Assembly: GCA_006503475.1 (NCBI GenBank)
Contig: RSEH01000133.1
Coordinates: 1-64,000, forward strand
DNA from: Stentor roeselii
Taxonomy: Eukaryota > Ciliophora > Heterotrichea > Heterotrichida > Stentoridae
DNA length: 64,000 bases
Direction of reading: 5' to 3'
In this document: one piece after another, positions 20,572-29,035 of the stretch
Layout of the letters: every line of letters begins with the position of its first letter
How positions within the stretch are numbered: position 1 is the first letter of the stretch
The notes under the pieces: model-generated
The model's database searches: none
What the model was told of the DNA's origin: nothing
What the model saw: the letters and a program-made list of their open reading frames with translations, nothing else
Program-made: the position numbers and the translations under genes

Positions 20572-21888
20572 CTATTCTATTTTCCTTACAATCTTCACTG
20601 TTTTGGTTATACAATCAAATCTAAAAATATTTCCCTTCCAGCTTGCAAAATAAAAGAAACTATTTTTCAAAATTCCAGAAGTTATGATATTCCCATATTC
20701 TAAGCCATTTCGTCTAATTTGTATCCATTTATTAAAATTCTTTTCATTGCTTTCATATATTCCTTTATTTAAAAGGAATACTTTTCCATCATATTTCAAT
20801 AAAATATTTGTATACGATTTTTCGATTTCATTGTTTATTGTTTCATAATTATTTTCTTTTATGTGATAAAGACAAAGACAATTGTCCCCCGAAATTAATA
20901 TCATTTCTTTCAAATTTATTGAAGAAATATTACTTGAAGTGTTTGGTAATTCAGAGATACTTGTCCATATTTGTAAATTCATTTCAAACATTTGACTAGT
21001 TGATACTTCACCTTTAGTTGAATAACCTCCAAAAATGTAAATTTGATTATCTACAAGAATAGGTTTTGAAGAACTTTTTTTCATTCCATTAGGCATTTCT
21101 TGAAGTTCAAATGTTTTCAAATCAAGTAAAGTTGTTTTATTTGAGAAGTTATATGTTGTATATCGTCCTCCATGAATAAAAAGTTGATCTTTATCAAGTT
21201 GTAATAAGCATGGGTTACTCAAACCATAAGGAAGAAAATTTAAATCGTTCCTGGTTTCTGTAAAATCAGTTAAATTTAAGCCTACCAAAATTCTAGTTTC
21301 TTCCTTAATAAAATATAAAAATTCGTGATTAATTTCAGTTGTTTCATACTTATCAGCTTTTTCTATTATTTGTAGGTTTTCAGATATCTCATTTAATGCA
21401 AATGAGATATCATCGTAATCATTAAACTTAAAATACTTCAAATTTCTTTTCTTGCTTTCTTGGAAGACAATTTTTAAATCCTCGAGGATTTCTTCATTCG
21501 AATATTTTTGGTTCAACTTTTTTGTTCGTAAAAAGAAGATGATTCCTTTATTCTTTAAATTTTTTAATATTTTTTTAAGTTTGCTGCAAATTTCAATTGA
21601 ATTTGAAATGATTTTCTCAGACTCTTGAGTGATTTCTTTTAACATATTAAGTATCTGGGACTTGACTTGCATTTCTTTGTTTAAAAGATTTTCAAAGAAT
21701 TCAGTAAACTTTGAAAGATCATTTTGGTCTATTTGAATCTCAAGTTTGACTGGGAAATGATTATCTCTAAAGTTTTGAGTGACATGATTTCCATAGTGTT
21801 GAGTGCAACAGAAGGTAATTTCCTCTTCACAATAACAAACTAAGGTTGAATTATCTGAGCAGCCTTTCATAAAGCAAGGATATTCCAT
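20572..21888 (-). CDS. B-box zinc-finger / Kelch-repeat protein (paralogue 3)
   Basis: 438 residues from the ATG at 21886-21888, which matches the MEYPCF start of the paralogues. An in-frame ATG three codons upstream (21895-21897) could add MFI. The zinc-binding array (C5, C10, C18, C20, C27/C28, H31, H35, H44) and Kelch blades (FIHGGRYTTYNFSNKT, IYIFGGYSTKG) are conserved. This is the most diverged of the three, especially in residues 60-200 and the WTSISELPNTSSN blade, so it split earlier. Its start context is TATAATG, lacking the repeat array of paralogue 2. Confidence 0.85.
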   Translation of the reverse strand: MEYPCFMKGCSDNSTLVCYCEEEITFCCTQHYGNHVTQNFRDNHFPVKLEIQIDQNDLSKFTEFFENLLNKEMQVKSQILNMLKEITQESEKIISNSIEICSKLKKILKNLKNKGIIFFLRTKKLNQKYSNEEILEDLKIVFQESKKRNLKYFKFNDYDDISFALNEISENLQIIEKADKYETTEINHEFLYFIKEETRILVGLNLTDFTETRNDLNFLPYGLSNPCLLQLDKDQLFIHGGRYTTYNFSNKTTLLDLKTFELQEMPNGMKKSSSKPILVDNQIYIFGGYSTKGEVSTSQMFEMNLQIWTSISELPNTSSNISSINLKEMILISGDNCLCLYHIKENNYETINNEIEKSYTNILLKYDGKVFLLNKGIYESNEKNFNKWIQIRRNGLEYGNIITSGILKNSFFYFASWKGNIFRFDCITKTVKIVRKIE

Positions 21889-21897
21889 TATAAACAT

Positions 21898-24010
21898 CTA
21901 ATGAGATTAAATACGGTCATTTTAAGGGTGTTGATTTATAAATTCTAATGATTATTTTACTTTATTGCAGTAGAAAAAGATAAGAAATATTTGAATTCAA
22001 ACAAATAAAAAACTTGTACAAATCTCTAATATGTAAATTATTTTTGCATCATTATTTGGTAATTTGATGAAAAAGTTAATGATTTTTCCTCGAATACTAA
22101 GATTATCTTTATATTTGATTGAAATATCGATATGAAAAATATCCTTAGTCTAATCTCATATCTTATAAATAGAATAATGCTGATAAATAAGTAAAGACTA
22201 TTTTAGTCTTCATAAATTTCATCGAAATCTTTTAAATAAAGTATAAGATCTTTTTAAAGTTCTGAAGAATAAGACCAAACATTATTTTGAAGAAGGTCTT
22301 GTTATAATTAAAGGAAAAGAGATTGGACATATTTTGATTTGAATGAATATATATATAAATTTTTTTTCAAAAATTACAATAATCAGAGAAGTTTAATCGA
22401 TTGGAGCAAGTCCAAAGTACCCAGGATGTCTAAATTCCGTTACTATTCAAAAAGACTAATAAGCTGAATAAATATCCTCCAGTGAAATAACTGTGAAGAA
22501 TTCAACTCGCCTTAAAATAAATCTTCATTTTCTAGAATCCTTCAGAAAACCCAACTTAACCTCAGTAAAGTATTTGACTTCAATAAATGAATTGATTTCT
22601 TATTAATTTCTCTTTTGTACTTTTCATAAAATAATTTTCCAGGTGATTATTAATTCTCTACATAGTATTTTGAACTACAGATGAGAGTAGATTATGAGTA
22701 GTTTTAAAATTTCCTTGGGAATTTAACTCATCTATAACAGAGAAATATTCCTGATTAATGATAAGATAATCGAAGTCTTTTAGATGATCTTAATCGGTGG
22801 ATAATCATGTCGAGATAGTTTGATAATCGAAATTTGAATGCATATATCTTCAAAAATATGTGTTATTATTTCAATATTACAAGGAATAATTTTTAAATTG
22901 ATTGTAATCTAATTACACTTCAAGATATTAAAATAGTTGTTCAGTAGAAGAAATTAGAATGATTTATTCTTGTGTATTTAAGGTTATCGGAAAAGTTTTA
23001 TCGAGCTCAATATGGCCTATTTTTATACAAATTTATGGAATTTTAATTTTTTATCAATTACTTCAAATTTAGTTTTAACAAGCATTTAAGGATCATAGGC
23101 TTAATTTGGTTTTCAAGTGTATTAAATCTTAAAAACTCTTTAAGTAAACTTAAAGGAATAATCTGGCAATGTAAACAAATGAATAAATATAAATGATGAT
23201 ATAAATAAAAATTAAAAGATATTTGATGAAAATAACAATAGAAAAACAATTGATTTATTTAGTTTGATTATTATGGTGTTTCATTTGCAAAAAAAACTTC
23301 TGATAAACTACTAAACTTTATTAAACGATATCAATATTTGTTGATACGATGAATAAAATGATTTTAAAAATTAATCAAAACCATTCCTTAAGATTTAAGC
23401 TTCCATGCATATACTATAATTATCAGGACAATAAAAATACTTGTTCCATCTCAGAAAACCGAATAAATATAGAAAAATATTTATTTTTACCAGACCATCA
23501 CTGTTCATTTGAAAGAAATCTCGACTGCCAGTTTAATTTTCTAGATACCATCAAAAAGACAGAAAAGCGACAAGCTGAAGGAAATTCTAAAGGCCAGCGA
23601 AGAGGGAATAATTTGAAACCTAAAAAATTTTAAAGGAAGTCTCAGGGAAAGCAAATGGAAATGTTTCAAAGGAAATTATTGAAAAATTTGAAGAGGATAA
23701 GGTTTTAGGGTATTGGAGAGAAGTTTTCAGATTGGAAAATTTATGGGTCTGGGGATTTTAATGGAATTTCAGAGAAAATCAATGGAAAAGGAATTGAAAA
23801 TGCTCAGATAGAGGAAAAAATCGAAGTTATTAGACATAAGTATGAAGGAAAATAAGGTTGGAATAGGTTTATAGAAATGAAGAAAGTTTGGGATTTGATT
23901 AGCAGTTAAAGTTTAAGTTTTCCGTTATTAACATCCCGCACTATTTTATTTTCGTATTACGGAATAGTTTAGGTAAGTAATCCGCACAGCAGCTTATAAA
24001 CAAAACAATC
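21898..24010. other. 2.1-kb gene-poor region left of the dense gene cluster
   Basis: No convincing gene. A 94-codon frame at 23349-23633 (MNKMILKINQ...) has no recognisable feature and unremarkable composition; I do not call it. About 23560-23900 is strikingly purine-rich on the plus strand, resembling the C-depleted sequence found upstream of minus-strand genes, although no minus-strand gene starts there. The last 90 bases become less AT-rich toward the RING-PHD gene, which has CTTATAAAC 13 bases before its ATG. Confidence 0.5.
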
Positions 24011-24667
24011 ATGGAAACAAAAGAATGCGGTATCTGCCTAGACAAGTTGTTAACAAAAGGAAAAATCAACAGTTGCGAGCACGATTTTCACTTCCGCTGT
24101 ATCCAGAAATGGTCTCGTCTATCAAACAAATGCCCAACCTGTCGATTACCCTTCAGCGAGATAGCTCATCAAAAGAACGGAAAGATAGTAAAGCGGGTTA
24201 AAGTAAGTGAAGACGTCAGTTCATCTGCCGACCTTCCAAGTGAGTCTTCCGACGACTTCATCGCCGAATGTTTTATTTGTGGAAGTGGTTCTCTTGAATA
24301 CCTGATCGCTTGTGAAGGGTACTTCGGATGTGAAAATGTGGCACATTCTTATTGTCTTACTCGAAAGGAAGCCTCTCATTGGGTTTGTGATGAATGCTCG
24401 ATGGACGATTCTCATGATTTAGGGTCTTCTACTAGTGAAGAACCAACTTTTGATAATCGAATTAGTCTTAGCTCCAGTGAGTCTGAGGAAATTATTGTCA
24501 TTAGCTCGGACTCGGAAAGTGATATTATTGAAATTGAACAGAATGACTCGGTTAAAATTGTCAGGCATAGCAAACAAATACCGCTTAAAATGAATAAAAC
24601 TAGAGGGAAAAATTTTTGCTTTAGTGTTGTTGAGTTGCCGGTTAAACGAAGGGAATCTTTTCTTTGA
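24011..24667 (+). CDS. RING-H2 plus PHD-finger protein with SUMO-interaction-like motif (PHRF1-like)
   Basis: 218 residues. Residues 6-47 form a RING-H2 finger (CGIC ... CEHDFHFRCIQKW ... CPTC), which normally recruits an E2 for ubiquitin transfer. Residues about 86-133 form a PHD finger (CFICG ... ACEG ... HSYCL ... WVCDEC), usually a histone-tail reader. A RING followed closely by a PHD is the PHRF1 arrangement. The C-terminal third is acidic and Ser-rich, and includes EEIIVISSDSES at about 159-170, which fits the SUMO-interacting consensus (hydrophobic core followed by acidic serines). The probable role is a nuclear, chromatin-linked ubiquitin ligase; SUMO targeting is inference. It ends in TGA, showing that TGA is a stop here. 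Confidence 0.8.
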   Translation: METKECGICLDKLLTKGKINSCEHDFHFRCIQKWSRLSNKCPTCRLPFSEIAHQKNGKIVKRVKVSEDVSSSADLPSESSDDFIAECFICGSGSLEYLIACEGYFGCENVAHSYCLTRKEASHWVCDECSMDDSHDLGSSTSEEPTFDNRISLSSSESEEIIVISSDSESDIIEIEQNDSVKIVRHSKQIPLKMNKTRGKNFCFSVVELPVKRRESFL

Positions 24668-24780
24668 TTTCTTTAATTAAGATCCTTTAAAATCTTTTAA
24701 ATAATTTAACCTAATTTTACTACTTTCCTATAAAATCTCAACAGTTTTTTTTGAATTCAAATAAAACCTAATCCTTAACT

Positions 24781-24960
24781 ATCTATCTCCAATTTAATTC
24801 TAAATCTATTCACCAAAATCTCTAATAAACAAAATCCCTTGACCAATAATCTCAAACCTTCAAAAAATCCCAAAATCCTAAAAAATTCAATCTAAACCAA
24901 AACCAAAACAATTAAATCAACCTAAAACCCCATAATTCCTTTAAAACTCTAAATCTTATA
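24781..24960 (+). promoter_or_regulatory. G-depleted 5' flank of the CBM20 gene
   Basis: Only one G occurs in these 180 bases, while C is common. The tract ends in CTTATAATATTT immediately before the ATG at 24967. The same composition occurs upstream of several other genes, always with G missing from the sense strand, so it marks the promoter/leader region. Confidence 0.6.
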
Positions 24961-24966
24961 ATATTT

Positions 24967-25437
24967 ATGAGCAAGACAGAAGATTTCAAGTCCATTCGTC
25001 GAATGGAGTCAAAAAAGTACAAAACAAAGTTCTTCGCTGAATACGAGCAACTAAAAAAGAACCCTTTATTCAATCAAGCACTTGCAGAGGTCATTCAACT
25101 TGAAAAGAAAAAAAATGCAGTCGAGACTGTTGAAGTCTCTTTTAGTCTTAACTTCGCAACTGTCTTTGGAGAGAAGATGGCTGTTGTTGGTGGAAGTGAT
25201 GCCATCGGCAATTGGGACCCTTCTCGCGCTTTGGAAATGACTTGGAATGAGGGAAATATTTGGAAGTGCTCTGCTTGTATTGAAGGGTGCTCTGAGGAAA
25301 TACCTTATAAGTATATTTGCATTCGAGGGGCTTTGGTTAGATGGGAAAATGGAGATAATCGAGTTGTTGAGGTAAAGAAAGGAATTCGCAAAGGAAATAA
25401 ACTTTTAGTGGCAGTTGAGGATGTATGGAAACGATAG
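24967..25437 (+). CDS. Starch/glycogen-binding CBM20-domain protein
   Basis: 156 residues. Residues about 56-145 match carbohydrate-binding module family 20: FSLNFATVFGEKMAVVGG, then the near-invariant GNWDPSRALEMTW, then YKYICI and a WENGDNRVV end. CBM20 binds alpha-glucan through conserved Trp residues, which are present here (the GNWDP Trp and a later Trp). The first 50 residues are charged and helical. There is no catalytic domain (no amylase, phosphatase or dikinase), so it is a stand-alone binding protein, perhaps a glycogen-targeting factor. Its ATG follows TATAATATTT. It ends in TAG and converges on the VPS9 gene. Confidence 0.85.
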   Translation: MSKTEDFKSIRRMESKKYKTKFFAEYEQLKKNPLFNQALAEVIQLEKKKNAVETVEVSFSLNFATVFGEKMAVVGGSDAIGNWDPSRALEMTWNEGNIWKCSACIEGCSEEIPYKYICIRGALVRWENGDNRVVEVKKGIRKGNKLLVAVEDVWKR

Positions 25438-25493
25438 GTTTAGGTTAAGTTTAATGGTAGTCTTAGTTGGAAGGAGATTTTATGTTGGATTGG

Positions 25494-25940
25494 ATTGTTT
25501 ATCGAGTTGTTGATTATCAGTAAATAAAATTATCACCTTATTTAGTATAAAAGTAATATGGGTTATATTGGATATTTTACCAAAATCATGACTATTTCTC
25601 ATAATAATTATTAATATCTGTGATTTCCTTTACAATATATTTATTGTTTTTCGAATTATTGATTTTCAGGTAATAAACCTCTATCACTCTATGTCTATAA
25701 AAGTAATAATATATGTAATATTGGATATCTAACCAAAATCATGACTATTTCTCCTAATAATTATTAAAATCTGTGATTTCCTTCACAATATTTTAAAATT
25801 AATCTAATCATTAATTTTCAACTAAATAAACCTCTACAACTCTATTACTATAAAAGTAATAATATGAATAATATTTGAATCTTACCAAAATCATTACCAT
25901 TTCTCCTAATAATTATTAAAATCTACTCATTCATTAGCCA
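25494..25940. repeat. Three tandem copies of a 150-bp repeat between convergent genes
   Basis: CCAAAATCATGACTATTTCTC-like blocks recur at about 25580, 25733 and 25884 (about 152 apart). Each copy contains, in order, an AATAAA..C.TCTA block, CTATAAAAGTAATA, TTGGATAT, the CAAAATCAT block and AATAATTATTAA.ATCTG. No frame is shared. The array fills almost the whole gap between the stop codons at 25437 and 25964, so it must lie in or next to both 3' ends. Confidence 0.85.
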
Positions 25941-25963
25941 GTATTTATTCCTCTCTCCCATTT

Positions 25964-27223
25964 TTACATATCATTAATAATAAAACTAATAGCTGCATCA
26001 TAGTTTATAAGTAATCGATTCTCATTATCCATCCCTGAGTTTGCCCTAGTATAATCAAGTAAAAACTCAATCTGTGCGGGGAAAGATTCAATCCCAACTC
26101 TACAAACAATGAAAATAATAACAGGAAGTTGATCATCCATAGTTTCTAATTCTTGTTTTCCTTTCCAGTAATCAATGACAGTTGTTTTCATGTGAGTAGT
26201 CGACTCAAGGATGCAGTTAAGCTTGTCTATCGGACTTGTATGTTTTTCTAAATTGTTTAAACTTTCAATTGCGGTTGAATAAGGATTCACAGAGCCTTTG
26301 ATGCAGAATTTTTCTTTTATATCTAAATGTCTCATCAAATCTTCGTCTGGAGTTGAAAGGTTTTCGTCGCGCTTTGCTTTGAACTTTGAACTGGTTTCGC
26401 TTTTTTTGTGCATGTAGACCTTTTTTATGTGTGGGAATAACTTGGAGTATATGTACTTCTCGATCGATATTCGCGAAAATTGGGAAACGCTGGAGGATAA
26501 CAGGTCGTTTATTGAGTCTATTGATGTTTTTAGCATTGTTGTCATTTCTTTTACTTGACGAGCAGCATAATCCAAATCACTAAACTTCTGCCAAAACTCA
26601 TCATGAAAACTAATAAACATCTGCCCAGCAGGTACTTCACTATTACTCAAAAACCTTGAAACCTGATAATAAGCAGTTTGCAAAGTCGGCAAAGTAAAGT
26701 CACTATCCTCTTTCGTCTCTTTCAAAAACTCAGTTCCAGCCTTTTCCAACGACTCTTTAAACAACTGTATAACCTGATAAATGCGATTAGGAAATCCATA
26801 AGTTCCCTTAACAGTAACAACTCGAGCACAGTTCTTTTCATTGACAGCGATGTCAATTCTAACAATAGAGCTAGTTTTCGCTTTCTTTTCCTCAGAAATC
26901 GGCAAAATGCATGTAAAAAGGTTCCTCATAGTAGAGGTTAACGTTTGAATGGCAGTGATTGAATGAGAAGTCTGTTCAGTGATATGAAATTTATACCGAG
27001 TGCATGAAGAAATAAACAAATCAAACAAAAAACTACTGGAAACCGAAAGTGGAACAACGACCTTAAAAGAAGGAAGTCGCACTCTGGACTTTCCAATCTC
27101 TCTTGGAGACTTTTGAGAGCCAGGGATGTAAGCGACTTCTAAAGACTTGTCGACTTTCACAGGGTCTGACACGATGCTTGAGTCGATTTCGCTTTCAGGT
27201 CTTTGTATTGAACTTCTCGCCAT
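25964..27223 (-). CDS. VPS9-domain protein, putative Rab5-family exchange factor
   Basis: 419 residues. The C-terminal about 105 residues match the VPS9 domain: SPIDKLNCILE, then MDDQLPVIIFIVCR, then a final DAAISFI. VPS9 domains (Rabex-5, Vps9) activate Rab5-type GTPases on endosomes. The helical bundle usually preceding the domain may cover residues 200-310. The N-terminal 190 residues are unassigned. The Asp of the DDxLPV motif is present, but the usual GE.GYY(F/L)T tract that supplies the second catalytic residue (Tyr) is replaced by NENRLLIN. Activity is therefore uncertain although the fold assignment is good. ATG lies after CCTATAATT. Confidence 0.8.
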   Translation of the reverse strand: MARSSIQRPESEIDSSIVSDPVKVDKSLEVAYIPGSQKSPREIGKSRVRLPSFKVVVPLSVSSSFLFDLFISSCTRYKFHITEQTSHSITAIQTLTSTMRNLFTCILPISEEKKAKTSSIVRIDIAVNEKNCARVVTVKGTYGFPNRIYQVIQLFKESLEKAGTEFLKETKEDSDFTLPTLQTAYYQVSRFLSNSEVPAGQMFISFHDEFWQKFSDLDYAARQVKEMTTMLKTSIDSINDLLSSSVSQFSRISIEKYIYSKLFPHIKKVYMHKKSETSSKFKAKRDENLSTPDEDLMRHLDIKEKFCIKGSVNPYSTAIESLNNLEKHTSPIDKLNCILESTTHMKTTVIDYWKGKQELETMDDQLPVIIFIVCRVGIESFPAQIEFLLDYTRANSGMDNENRLLINYDAAISFIINDM

Positions 27224-27347
27224 AATTATAGGTTAAAATCTGAAGTTAAATCAAGAAAAATTTTGAATTTTTTGACTCGTCTTGAATGGCTTTCTCGATG
27301 TATCTTGGAAGAACTGGCAAAAGGGACTCGTAGGATAAGATGTCTGA

Positions 27348-28094
27348 TTAAAGGTCACTTATGAATTTGTAGAAATTTCCGGAAATTCCTTCGTTTTTAC
27401 ACCACTTTTTTAACTGGATTCGTAGAGGTTGGATGTCGAGTTTTGGTTTTTTTTTAATGATTTTCTGAATTTTTCTTACTAAAATGCAGGAATTTTCATT
27501 TTTTAGTTCTTTCGCGATTTTTTTGAAGTTAGAAAAAAATTCTGTTGGTTGAGAAGAATAAGAAATTTTCAGCATTTTGTAAAGATTTTCTTCTTCTACT
27601 AAGATAAATTCTGACTCTCTGTAGACCCATGAGGATTTAGGAATAGAATGAATGTTTTGAAGGTCTTGCAGGATTTTTTTTTCTTCTGAGAAATAAACAG
27701 AAGGTTTAGGTAAAATTAGTAAGTCGTGATAAAGAGGAGTAGAAGAAAGACGGGATCTTATCAAGTATCTCACTTTTCGTTCTATTGAATGAATGATGTA
27801 TGCTGGAAGATTAGATGATTTTACACTGACTGAAATTCTTCCTGAATCACTTGGATCCTCAGGGCGCATGTCGAGGTAAATATCATTAAAAAATGATGAG
27901 TAAAAAAGGTTTGCATGCTTTTTTTCTTCTGGGATAAATTTAATCAATTTGTTTTTTAATAGGTGACGATAAGCCACTGCCTCGTTTATTTGACGGTCGA
28001 TGAATGGTGATCTTGGTAAAAAGTTTAGGATGAAAAGATCTGTGATTAGTCTTTTCCCGTCTCTTCTAAAGTGGTGAACAGGATTCTTAAGCAT
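27348..28094 (-). CDS. Unknown 248-residue protein
   Basis: Open frame of 248 codons, basic, with no signal peptide, membrane segment or motif I recognise. The first 100 residues (HHFRRDGKRLITDLFILNF, IDRQINEAVAYRHLL) look globular; the end is Lys-rich. Its ATG follows the stop of the upstream gene by only three bases, and both lie in the same frame (stop, stop, ATG). Read-through fusion was considered, but two stops in a row and a TATA-like AATAATAA just before the ATG favour a separate gene. Function unknown. Confidence 0.65.
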   Translation of the reverse strand: MLKNPVHHFRRDGKRLITDLFILNFLPRSPFIDRQINEAVAYRHLLKNKLIKFIPEEKKHANLFYSSFFNDIYLDMRPEDPSDSGRISVSVKSSNLPAYIIHSIERKVRYLIRSRLSSTPLYHDLLILPKPSVYFSEEKKILQDLQNIHSIPKSSWVYRESEFILVEEENLYKMLKISYSSQPTEFFSNFKKIAKELKNENSCILVRKIQKIIKKKPKLDIQPLRIQLKKWCKNEGISGNFYKFISDL

Positions 28095-28097
28095 TTA

Positions 28098-29006
28098 TTA
28101 TTTATTTTTAAAGCTGTGGTCTTTCATTATCTGTTTTCTCCATGACTCTGAAAATTCGTTGAACTTTGCCATGAATTCTTCTTGGTAACCCTCGTTTTCT
28201 TCTAGGTGAGTGAATTTTAGCTTTGGGACTTGACCTTTTATTGGAATTGATGATGGTCTTTTTTCTGAGTCGGTTAGTTGGAGGGATATTTTGTTCATGC
28301 TTTTTGATTTTGTTGAAGATTTGGGAAGAGAATCGTAGAGTTTTTCTAAGGGGTAACCTTCGTCTTTTAATTTGTTTAGGAGAAGGGATTGCTTTTTAAC
28401 CATTGGCTTCAAAGACTTATTCTCACCCCTTAACTTCTCCAGCTCTTCCTTCAACCCTTTAACTTCCCCACAACATTTCCTAACTTCCTCTTCCAATTCT
28501 TCATTCTTCTTACTCATCTCCTCTACTTTCCCTTCAAGTTCCTTAACCAACGCTTCTTTATCCTCAGTAAAAACCAAGAAATTCCTAAACTGATTGAAAA
28601 ATTCCTTCAAAACCGAGTGAAAAATATAAAAATTCCTTCCAAGTCTCGAAAGTTTCTCAAAAGTATTCAAAACAACCTCAAATTTCTTAACAAAATCATT
28701 TTCTTTTCGAAGTTTTTTCCTTAAAACCTGCTCAATTCTAAGATTTTCACTTTCAAAATCAACTAAATTATGCGAGTCATTCGATTCCTGTGAAACTGAA
28801 AAGTTCAAAGAACTGGAAACTTTTTTATTCGCGATTTTTGGAAAAATTTTCGAAAATTTTTGCTGAGATTCGCTGATTTTTAGTTGAATTCTGGAGTCTT
28901 CAGGGTCTTTTAAAGGACTGCAAGAAATTTTACGGATTTTTAGAGTTTGTTTGAGTTTTGGGACAAGAGGACTACCTGAGAGTTGAAAAGACTTGGGTTT
29001 GTTCAT
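28098..29006 (-). CDS. Coiled-coil protein of unknown function
   Basis: 302 residues. The N-terminal about 90 residues are Ser/Lys-rich and probably disordered. Residues about 150-215 form a strong coiled coil (ALVKELEGKVEEMSKKNEEL and following heptads). The C-terminus is polar and ends WRKQIMKDHSFKNK. No other domain seen. The start codon is 29 bp from the divergent start of the CHHC-RING gene, so the two share a minimal bidirectional promoter. Its stop abuts the ATG of the 248-residue gene. Confidence 0.7.
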   Translation of the reverse strand: MNKPKSFQLSGSPLVPKLKQTLKIRKISCSPLKDPEDSRIQLKISESQQKFSKIFPKIANKKVSSSLNFSVSQESNDSHNLVDFESENLRIEQVLRKKLRKENDFVKKFEVVLNTFEKLSRLGRNFYIFHSVLKEFFNQFRNFLVFTEDKEALVKELEGKVEEMSKKNEELEEEVRKCCGEVKGLKEELEKLRGENKSLKPMVKKQSLLLNKLKDEGYPLEKLYDSLPKSSTKSKSMNKISLQLTDSEKRPSSIPIKGQVPKLKFTHLEENEGYQEEFMAKFNEFSESWRKQIMKDHSFKNK

Positions 29007-29035
29007 TAATATAAGGAAAAGGGGGGTATAATTTC
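29007..29035. promoter_or_regulatory. 29-bp bidirectional promoter/leader
   Basis: Only 29 bases separate two divergent start codons. The plus strand has GGGGTATAATTTC before the ATG at 29036, and the minus strand has CCTTATATTA before the ATG at 29006. Each gene thus has its own TATA-like element within 12 bases of its ATG. The G run lies between them. Any core promoter element must be here or inside the coding regions. Confidence 0.65.

Noticed and set aside
23349-23633. 94-codon plus-strand frame
   Set aside because: No motif, no TATA-like start context and composition like surrounding intergenic sequence; plausible chance frame or remnant.
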